64,000 nt of DNA from Rubrobacter calidifluminis (GTDB taxonomy: Bacteria > Actinomycetota > Rubrobacteria > Rubrobacterales > Rubrobacteraceae), in assembly GCF_028617075.1 (NCBI RefSeq), contig NZ_JAQKGV010000009.1, positions 79,890 to 143,889 on the forward strand. Reading direction: 5' to 3'. Positions 58,478-64,000 of this stretch are shown piece after piece. The notes beneath the pieces were generated by a model that had not been told where the DNA came from, searched no databases, and saw only the letters and a list, made by a program, of their open reading frames with translations. How positions within the stretch are numbered: position 1 is the first letter of the stretch; each line of letters begins with the position of its first letter. Made by a program: the position numbers and the translations under genes.

Positions 58478-59638
58478 TTAGCAAAGCCTCTCCCAGCGCC
58501 CTATGGCCCTGCGGCACTCCTCGATCGAGGGGACGAGCGCGACCCTTACGTAGCCCTCTCCTCCGGGGCCGAACGAGCGGCCGGGGGCGACTATGATGCC
58601 CTCCTCGAGCAGCCGCAGGGCGTACGCCTCGTCGTCCCCGTCGGGGGCTGCGACCCACAGGTAGAAGCTCGCCTCTGTGGGAAGGTAGGGGATGCCCGTC
58701 CTCTCGAAGAACTCCGTGAAGAGCGCGCGCTTCTCGCCGAAGATGCGCCGGCGGCGCTCGACGTGGGCGTCGTCGGACCAGGCGGCGGTCGCGGCGGCCT
58801 GCACGAAGGAGGGGGTCGCGACACCGACGGAGGGTCGCATCCGCTTCAGGGCGGAGATCATCTCCGCGTCCCCGGCGATCATCGCCGTGCGGTAACCGGT
58901 CATGCCGCTGCGCTTGGACAGAGAGCAGACGGCCAGGGTGCGCTCCCTGCTCACCTCCAGTATCGAAGGCGGCGGCTCGCCGGAGTAGATCTCGCTGTAG
59001 CACTCGTCGGAGAGGAGCAGGATGTCATGCTCGCGGCAGAAGGCGGCCACCTCCTCCAGGTAGGTGCGTGGGGCGGAGGAGCCCGTCGGGTTGTGCGGGT
59101 AGTTGATCCAGAGCATCCTGGCCCTCTCCGGGTCTACCTCTTCGAGCGGTAGCAAAAAACCATCCTCGCGGCGCAGGTGCACCGGCAGCGGCTCCCCCCC
59201 GGCGTAGGCGGTCCCGCGCTCGTAGACTGGGTAGCCCGGCGTGCCGTAGGCGACGCCTTTGCGGGCGTGGGAGTGGTGCAGAAAGGCGAACGGGAGGTGG
59301 AAGATCGCCTCCTTGGAGCCGTTCGCGGGGATAACCTCCGTCTCCGGGTCTAGCGTCACGCCGTGGCGGCGCCGCATCCAGCCGCAGAAAGCCTCGCGCA
59401 GTTCCCTCGAGCCGCTCACGGTCGGGTAGCGGCTCACCTCTGGGACGGCGTTTGTAAGGGCCTGCCTTATCCTCTCGTCGGTCGGCTCGCGCGGGTCACC
59501 GGTGCCGAAGTCGAAGAGTTCGACGCCCCGCCGCTCCAGCTCCCGGCGGCGTTCGTCGAGCTGCAGGAGGGGGTAATCCCCGCCGGCTTCCAGCGCGGGG
59601 TTCAGGATCAGCCGTTTCGTGTGGGGTTTTCGTTCCAT
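58478..59638 (-). CDS. dapC: Succinyldiaminopimelate aminotransferase
   Basis: 386 residues. Fold-type I aminotransferase: FDFGTGDPREPT, ANGSKEAIFHL, NYPHNPTGSSAP, DECYSEIY (PLP Asp/Tyr) and SLSKRSGMTGYR with the PLP Lys. By sequence alone it could be any class I/II aminotransferase; DapC is assigned because it heads dapC-dapD-dapE. ATG 59638 has GAGGAG 5 bases upstream; the longer frame to 59869 would run into the divergent lysA. Confidence 0.88.
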   Translation of the reverse strand: MERKPHTKRLILNPALEAGGDYPLLQLDERRRELERRGVELFDFGTGDPREPTDERIRQALTNAVPEVSRYPTVSGSRELREAFCGWMRRRHGVTLDPETEVIPANGSKEAIFHLPFAFLHHSHARKGVAYGTPGYPVYERGTAYAGGEPLPVHLRREDGFLLPLEEVDPERARMLWINYPHNPTGSSAPRTYLEEVAAFCREHDILLLSDECYSEIYSGEPPPSILEVSRERTLAVCSLSKRSGMTGYRTAMIAGDAEMISALKRMRPSVGVATPSFVQAAATAAWSDDAHVERRRRIFGEKRALFTEFFERTGIPYLPTEASFYLWVAAPDGDDEAYALRLLEEGIIVAPGRSFGPGGEGYVRVALVPSIEECRRAIGRWERLC

Positions 59639-59676
59639 CTTCTCCTCGCCCGTCGTTCCGGAGAGAGACGATAAGG

Positions 59677-59682
59677 AGTATA
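59677..59682 (-). promoter_or_regulatory. -10 box of the dapC promoter
   Basis: TATACT on the minus strand, 38 bases upstream of the dapC ATG, within the 129-base divergent region shared with lysA. No confident -35 box or operator is seen. Confidence 0.45.
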
Positions 59683-59767
59683 TTCCGGTCGAGGGTCGAC
59701 TTCGACGGGCGGGAAATGTAACATCCGGGTCAGGTGAGGTGAAAGGGCGAGAAGGAGGTAACTTCCG

Positions 59768-61024
59768 TTGGACGAGTTCCACAGCGAGGGGGGCGCTCTC
59801 TTCTGCGAGGACGTACCCCTCTCCGAGATAGCCCGCGAGGCGGGAACCCCGGTCTACGTCTACAGCCACGCGGCGCTCGAGCGGGCCTACCGCGGGCTAG
59901 ACGAGGCCTTCTCGGGGGCCGGGCTGGAGCACATGATCTGCTACGCGGTCAAGGCGAACGGCAACCTGGCCATCCTGAGGGCGCTCTCCTCTTTCGGGGC
60001 CGGGGCGGACGTGGTCTCCGGCGGAGAGCTCTACCGGGTGATGCGGGCCGGCTTCGACCCCAAGAAGGTCGTCTTCTCCGGCGTGGGGAAGACGGAGGAC
60101 GAGCTGGTGAGTGGTCTCGGGGAGCGCATCCTGATGTTCAACGTCGAGTCGGCGGGCGAGCTGGAGTGCATCTCGCGGCTCGCGGTGATGCACGGCAAGC
60201 GGGCCCGGGTCGCTCTCAGGGTCAACCCGGACGTCGAGGCCGAGACGCACCCTCACATCGCCACCGGGCACTCCTACGCCAAGTTCGGCATCCCTCTCGA
60301 GGAGGCCGCCGCGCTCGCGCGCAGGATGGAAGAGTACCGGTGTGTCGACCTGATCGGGATCCACCAGCACATCGGCTCCCAGCTGCTCAAGACCTCCCCC
60401 TACGTCGAGTCGGTCGAGAAGACGGCCGCGCTCGTCGAGGACCTGAGGGACGCCGGACACGACATCCGCTACTTCAACATCGGCGGGGGCTTAGGCATCC
60501 GCTACCACGACGAGGAGACACCCACCCCCAGGGAGCTCGTCGAAGCGCTACGATCCTCGCTCGCCGCGACGGGGGCCACGATACTCTGCGAGATGGGCCG
60601 CTACATCGCCGGCAACGCCGGGGTCCTTCTGACGAGCGTGCTCTACCGCAAGCAGGGGGGCGAGAAGACGTTCCTGGTCGCCGACGCCGGGATGAACGAC
60701 CTGCTCCGCCCGAGCCTCTACGATGCCTACCACGAGGTGCTCCCGCTCGAGGACGGCCGGGGTACGGTGCACGCTGACCTCGTCGGGCCGGTCTGCGAGA
60801 GCGGGGACTTCCTCGCCCGCGACCGCGAGCTCCCCGACGCGCGCGAGGGGGATGTGCTCGCGGTGATGGGCGCCGGAGCGTACGGCTTCTCGATGGCCTC
60901 CAACTATAACTCCCGCCGCCGCCCGGCGGAGGTCCTGGTGCGGGGTGACCGCTGGGCCGTGGTGCGCGAGCGCGAACACTACGCCGACCTGATAAAGGGG
61001 GAGCTCATCCCGGCCTTTCTCTGA
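59768..61024 (+). CDS. lysA: Diaminopimelate decarboxylase
   Basis: 418 residues. Fold-type III PLP enzyme: Lys62 in ICYAVKANGNLAIL, GIHQHIGSQ, NIGGGLGIRY (phosphate-binding Gly run), EMGRYIAGNAGVLL, CESGDFLARDR and GAYGFSMASNYN. Converts meso-DAP to lysine. TTG 59768 has AAGGAGGT 8 bases upstream. Divergent from dapC-dapD-dapE, allowing joint control of DAP and lysine synthesis. Confidence 0.96.
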   Translation: MDEFHSEGGALFCEDVPLSEIAREAGTPVYVYSHAALERAYRGLDEAFSGAGLEHMICYAVKANGNLAILRALSSFGAGADVVSGGELYRVMRAGFDPKKVVFSGVGKTEDELVSGLGERILMFNVESAGELECISRLAVMHGKRARVALRVNPDVEAETHPHIATGHSYAKFGIPLEEAAALARRMEEYRCVDLIGIHQHIGSQLLKTSPYVESVEKTAALVEDLRDAGHDIRYFNIGGGLGIRYHDEETPTPRELVEALRSSLAATGATILCEMGRYIAGNAGVLLTSVLYRKQGGEKTFLVADAGMNDLLRPSLYDAYHEVLPLEDGRGTVHADLVGPVCESGDFLARDRELPDAREGDVLAVMGAGAYGFSMASNYNSRRRPAEVLVRGDRWAVVREREHYADLIKGELIPAFL

Positions 61025-61119
61025 GTCTTCCCATCCAGGCGGAACCACCGGGTTCGCCGGGGCGTATAACTCCTGCAGCGAGTGGAAGGTGCCGGCGAGC
61101 GAAGGAGGAGGAGGATGTC

Positions 61120-61569
61120 TTGGATGGGATGATCTCGCGCGGGAGGTTCATCCGGCTCGGATTGTCTCTCGGGGCGGGGGCGGCTTCGGGCGCGGTGCTC
61201 GCCGCCTGCGGCGGGACGGGGGGCGGCTCCGGAAGCCCCGGCTCGGGAAGGAAGGGCACGTCCTCCACCGGCAAGGCTATAGCGAAGGCCCGGGACGTGC
61301 CACCGGGCTCGGCGGTGAAGTTCACCAGCTCCGGTCAGCCGGCCGTCCTGATCCACCTGAAGACCGGACGGTTCGTGGCCTACTCCGCGGTGTGCACCCA
61401 CATGGGATGCACCGTCGCCTACCAGAAGTCTAGCGGGGATCTCGTCTGCCCCTGTCACGGCTCGGTCTACGACCCGGCCCACGGGGCGAAGGTCCTGCGT
61501 GGCCCGGCCCCGCGGCCGCTCCCGAAGATCCCGGTGAAGATGGAAGGCGGAGAGGTCGTGAAGACCTGA
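61120..61569 (+). CDS. Rieske [2Fe-2S] lipoprotein
   Basis: 149 residues. Signal with SRGRFIRLGLSLGAGAAS and lipobox LAAC (Cys about 31), a Gly/Ser linker, then a Rieske domain with cluster ligands CTHMGC and CPCHGSVYDPAHG, ending GPAPRPLP. The usual QcrA helices are absent and there is no cytochrome b beside it, so it is a stand-alone surface-anchored Rieske protein, perhaps an electron carrier. TTG 61120 follows GGAGGAGGAGG; ATG 61129 is an alternative. Confidence 0.9.
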   Translation: MDGMISRGRFIRLGLSLGAGAASGAVLAACGGTGGGSGSPGSGRKGTSSTGKAIAKARDVPPGSAVKFTSSGQPAVLIHLKTGRFVAYSAVCTHMGCTVAYQKSSGDLVCPCHGSVYDPAHGAKVLRGPAPRPLPKIPVKMEGGEVVKT

Positions 61570-61606
61570 GGTTCCAGAAGGCTCGAAGCTAAAGTAGAAT
61601 GCCCGT

Positions 61607-62215
61607 ATGGATCCTTCAGAGGAGCGCATCGGGCTGGGGGGCGCGGCGGCGATCCTGGGGTGCTCCACCGATGAGGTCCGCCGCCACGTAGAGGAAGGTC
61701 GCCTGGAGGCCGCACGCTCGGAGGAGGGCGAATACTCCTTCGCGCTCTCCGAGGTGCGCCGTCTCGCCCGGGAACTCAGGGAGGAAGAAGAGATATTCGA
61801 GGGCGAGGTGATAGGGGACGAAGGCTCCTCCCGGCTCCCCGCCGTCCCGTTCGAACGCTACGAGCGCCTGCTGCAGCAGGGGCAGGACTACAAGACGCGC
61901 CTGGAGGAGCGCAACCGCCAGCTCGAGGAGATAAGGCGTGAACGCGACGCCGCCCGCGTCGAGATAGACCGCCTCTGGTCCGAGATAGAACGGCTCAACC
62001 TCGTCGAGTACCAGCGCGAGCTGCAGGAGAAGACGATCTCCACCCTCGAAGAGGAGAAGTCCCGCCTCGAAGCCGAGCGCGAGCGTCTCATCCAGGAACG
62101 CATCAGGCTCGTCGAAGAGAAGTCCGCCCTCGCCGAAGAACGTACCCGCCTCGAAGCCGAACTCGAGTCGCTCAAAAAACGCCGGGGCTTCTTCCGCCGC
62201 CTCTTCGGTGGGTGA
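61607..62215 (+). CDS. HTH (excisionase/MerR-like) protein with long coiled coil
   Basis: 202 residues. N-terminal HTH_17/MerR-like domain (about 7-50: GLGGAAAILGCSTDEVRRHVEEGRLEA then YSFALSEVRRLARE), a linker, then a coiled coil from about 85 to 195 with clear Glu/Arg/Leu heptads, and a basic end KKRRGFFRRLFGG that could touch the membrane. The same layout occurs in actinobacterial proteins of unknown function. Possibly a DNA- or division-related scaffold. 37 bases after the Rieske gene. Confidence 0.65.
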   Translation: MDPSEERIGLGGAAAILGCSTDEVRRHVEEGRLEAARSEEGEYSFALSEVRRLARELREEEEIFEGEVIGDEGSSRLPAVPFERYERLLQQGQDYKTRLEERNRQLEEIRRERDAARVEIDRLWSEIERLNLVEYQRELQEKTISTLEEEKSRLEAERERLIQERIRLVEEKSALAEERTRLEAELESLKKRRGFFRRLFGG

Positions 62216-62294
62216 TTTGATCTGGCTCACACCACACCGTCCTCTCGCTTGACTCCCGAGCCCCGTCGGGGTTACCTTGCCAGTGTGGTTGTTG

Positions 62295-62311
62295 CGAATG
62301 ATTGTCATTTG
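62295..62311 (+). promoter_or_regulatory. Fur-like box upstream of the iron permease
   Basis: AATGA (62297-62301) TTG TCATT (62305-62309): an inverted repeat whose extended form (GAATGAT-T-GTCATTT) follows the 7-1-7 Fur pattern. Just downstream TATAGCC occurs at 62314-62320 and 62326-62332, 12 bases apart. Position before an iron transporter gene supports iron control. Confidence 0.45.
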
Positions 62312-62364
62312 TATATAGCCGATGCTATAGCCGGGGTGCTGGATCCCGGAGGGGGTAGGTTTTC

Positions 62365-63381
62365 ATGCTGCAAAACTCCAAACTACGCAACCTCGTGAAC
62401 CCCTGGTCCTTCGCGGTGGCGCTGATAGCGGCGCTGGTCGCTGGGATCATGGTGTGGCAGGCGGTCGAGTGGGGTGGCAACCCGCCGGACCCGAGCCAGG
62501 CGAGTAACCTGAGCCCGGCCTCCGCGATACTGAACAGCGGCATACTCGTCTTCCGCGAGGGGCTCGAGGCGATACTCGTCCTCTCGGCGATAACCGCCGG
62601 TCTGATGCGTAACAAGGGAGGATTCTGGAAGCCGGTCGCGACCGGATCGGGGGTGGGCTTCGCCGCAACGATAGCGACCTGGTTCATCGTCGTCGCGATA
62701 ATCTCCGCGGTAAACGCGCCGGCGCTCGACGTGCAGGCCGCGACCGGGCTCCTGGCGATCCTGGTCCTCCTCGTGGTGATGAACTGGTTCTTCCACAAGA
62801 TCTACTGGACCGGTTGGATCGGGATGCACCACCGCCGGCGCCGACAGGTGATGGAGCGCTCGGGGGGCGCGCTCTCCGGAGCGTTCTGGGGCCTCGCCCT
62901 GCTCGGCTTCTCCGCCATCTACCGGGAGGGTTTCGAGGTCGTCCTCTTCCTGCAGAACCTGAGGCTTAAGGTGGGCTCCGAGGAGGTGCTTCTGGGGACC
63001 GCCGTCGGGCTCGGGCTCACCCTCGGCGTCGCCGTGCTCACCTTCTCCATGCAGCACAAGCTCCCCTACAAGAAGATGCTCATCGTCACCGGCGTTATGC
63101 TCGGCCTCGTGCTCGTCGTCATGGTCGGCGAGAGCGTGCAGGAGATGCAGCTCGCCCACTGGCTCCCGACCACCACCCTCCCGATACCCATCCCCGGCTG
63201 GATGGGGATGTGGTTCGCCGTCTTCCCCACCCTCGAAGGCCTCCTCGCCCAGGTCGTCGCCGCCCTCCTCGTCATCGGTTCCTACCTCGGCGCGGAGTAC
63301 GTCCGTATCTGGCGTCCCCGCCGGAAGGCCCGCGAGGAGGGACGCGAAATGACCCTCCGCGAAAATACCTGGGAAGCCTAG
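62365..63381 (+). CDS. FTR1-family iron permease
   Basis: 338 residues with seven or so transmembrane helices. Two iron-binding REGxE motifs: VFREGLEAILVLSAI (about 63-77) and IYREGFEVVLFLQ (about 190-202), as in EfeU/Ftr1. Moves ferric iron across the membrane. There is no EfeO or EfeB beside it. GGAGGGGG upstream of ATG 62365. Followed by a textbook terminator. Confidence 0.92.
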   Translation: MLQNSKLRNLVNPWSFAVALIAALVAGIMVWQAVEWGGNPPDPSQASNLSPASAILNSGILVFREGLEAILVLSAITAGLMRNKGGFWKPVATGSGVGFAATIATWFIVVAIISAVNAPALDVQAATGLLAILVLLVVMNWFFHKIYWTGWIGMHHRRRRQVMERSGGALSGAFWGLALLGFSAIYREGFEVVLFLQNLRLKVGSEEVLLGTAVGLGLTLGVAVLTFSMQHKLPYKKMLIVTGVMLGLVLVVMVGESVQEMQLAHWLPTTTLPIPIPGWMGMWFAVFPTLEGLLAQVVAALLVIGSYLGAEYVRIWRPRRKAREEGREMTLRENTWEA

Positions 63382-63409
63382 ATGTACGCCACCCGCTGAA
63401 ACCACACCG

Positions 63410-63436
63410 GGGCCGCTCGCGCGGCCCTTTTCTTTT
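63410..63436 (+). terminator. Rho-independent terminator of the FTR1 gene
   Basis: GGGCCGC (63410-63416), loop TCGC, GCGGCCC (63421-63427), then TTTTCTTTT. The best canonical terminator in the window, 28 bases after the stop. Confidence 0.9.
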
Positions 63437-63461
63437 GCTTGGTTTTTCAAAAAATATTGAA

Positions 63462-63473
63462 ATTTTCGAAAAT
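63462..63473. promoter_or_regulatory. Palindromic operator candidate for the GbsR-type regulator
   Basis: ATTTTCGAAAAT, a perfect 12-bp palindrome in an AT-rich island (63440-63480) just 11 bases upstream of the regulator start. This is a likely autoregulatory site overlapping the promoter. Confidence 0.45.
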
Positions 63474-63483
63474 ACCGAATAGA

Positions 63484-63963
63484 ATGGGTCGTATGGGAGT
63501 TTCGCTGGACGAGGAGCGGCGGGAGTACGTCGAGGGGTTTGCGACTTTTTGGGCTGGATTCGGGCTGCCGAGGGTGCAGGGGAGGGTGATGGGGCTTCTG
63601 CTGGTCTCCGACCCGCCGGAGAGGACGGCGGAGGAGATCGCGGGTGCGCTGGGGGTGAGCCGGGGGTCGGTGAGTGGGGCTACGCGCAGTCTCGTACGGC
63701 TCGGTATCGTGGAGCGGGGCAGGCGGCCGGGGGAGAGGAAGGACTACTTCAGGGCGCGGGCGGACTGGAGCGAGCTGGTGCGGCAGCAGGCCGGGACGTA
63801 CGCGACGTTCCGGTCCCTCGCCGAGCGGGGGCTCGGGGTGATGGAGGGGGCGAGCCCGCGCTCCCGGCGGGCGCTCGAGGAGGTCAGGAGCCTCTACGGG
63901 TATCTGGAGCGGGAGATGCCCCGGCTGCTGGAGCGCTGGGTCCGGGAGCGGGGGGAGGGCTGA
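63484..63963 (+). CDS. GbsR/MarR-type transcriptional regulator
   Basis: 159 residues from ATG 63484 (ATG 63493 also possible; neither has a clear ribosome site, so the mRNA may be nearly leaderless). N-terminal FATFWAGFGLPRVQGRVMGLLLVSDPP is the GbsR-like start, followed by a winged helix (EEIAGALGVSRGSVSGATRSLVRLGIVERGRRPGERKDYF) and a helical dimerisation region. Overlaps the following ABC ATPase gene (TGATG), so it probably represses that transporter. Confidence 0.85.
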   Translation: MGRMGVSLDEERREYVEGFATFWAGFGLPRVQGRVMGLLLVSDPPERTAEEIAGALGVSRGSVSGATRSLVRLGIVERGRRPGERKDYFRARADWSELVRQQAGTYATFRSLAERGLGVMEGASPRSRRALEEVRSLYGYLEREMPRLLERWVRERGEG

Positions 63964-64000
63964 TGGGGGCCGTGATCCGGACGGCGGGCCTCACCAAGAC
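63963..64000 (+). CDS. ABC transporter ATPase, first codons only
   Basis: Cut by the right window edge. ATG 63963 overlaps the regulator stop and the visible residues MGAVIRTAGLTKT match the usual first strand of an ABC ATPase. Walker motifs lie outside the window. Confidence 0.5.
   Translation, partial: MGAVIRTAGLTK

Noticed and set aside
59639..59767. Lysine riboswitch before dapC or lysA
   Set aside because: The divergent region is only 129 bases and lacks the conserved lysine-box elements; leaders on both sides are too short.

Overview
The window is chromosomal DNA from a high-GC Gram-positive bacterium, most like a deep-branching actinomycete of the Rubrobacter type. Grounds: high GC (roughly two thirds by eye), many GTG and TTG starts, FhaA/FhaB-type FHA proteins beside a Ser/Thr kinase, the actinobacterial G6PDH partner OpcA, a deazaflavin (F420)-type oxidoreductase, and promoters whose -10 box lies so close to the start codon that the mRNA would be leaderless. 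The genus is inferred, not proven. No insertion sequence, CRISPR array or rRNA operon was seen; one tRNA gene (Leu, CAG) is present.

Layout. 1-4139: phospho-signalling genes (STPK, FhaA, FhaB), tRNA-Leu, an anchored surface protein and a stand-alone RAM domain. 4136-10817: a YbdK-type ligase, MutL, AccB/AccC, a DUF1385 protein and a secreted peptidoglycan-binding protein. 10895-15078: SDR, orphan circularly permuted ATP-grasp and a secreted sedolisin with a structured 5' leader. 15293-18880: a compact DNA-metabolism set (DnaD-like protein, DnaI/DnaC-like loader, probable Rad52-type annealing protein, ComEC-like secreted hydrolase, SSB). 18937-24397: pentose-phosphate operon tal-gnd-zwf-opcA-pgl. 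24329-28806: peptide-antibiotic detoxification module (ABC ATPase, two permeases, response regulator, histidine kinase). 28959-37203: HNH protein, FAD oxidoreductase, SPW membrane proteins, marR-MFS efflux pair, TrmB, epimerase and AI-2E family transporter. 37210-45829: PLP decarboxylase, a glycan-uptake operon (GH38 mannosidase, binding lipoprotein, two permeases, degenerate LuxR-type regulator) and a DDN-type oxidoreductase.

45973-56279 is the most interesting part: a bacteriocin locus. A two-component system (NarL-type kinase and LuxR-type regulator) is followed by two transcription units, each preceded by a copy of the same 72-bp promoter element (about 90 percent identical, with a GGTATGA/TCATACC inverted repeat and a further half-site 12 bp on). 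Unit 1 (48258-50071) encodes a thioredoxin-fold (DCC-type) domain fused to a signal-like segment and a cationic, hydrophobic C-terminal domain with two cysteines, plus two small membrane proteins. Unit 2 (50257-54504) encodes a 76-residue precursor that looks like a uberolysin/AS-48-type circular bacteriocin, together with a large membrane protein, an ABC ATPase, a SpoIIM/DUF95 protein and a small hydrophobic protein, which is the gene set expected for a circular bacteriocin. A perfect 13-bp hairpin separates the structural gene from the export genes. A LanF/LanE-like ABC pair (54511-56279) closes the locus. Part of it is visibly AT-richer than its surroundings, suggesting acquisition.

56549-64000: succinylase-branch DAP/lysine genes (dapC-dapD-dapE divergent from lysA), an orphan Rieske lipoprotein, an HTH coiled-coil protein, an FTR1 iron permease behind a Fur-like box, a GbsR/MarR-type regulator and the first codons of an ABC ATPase cut by the window edge.
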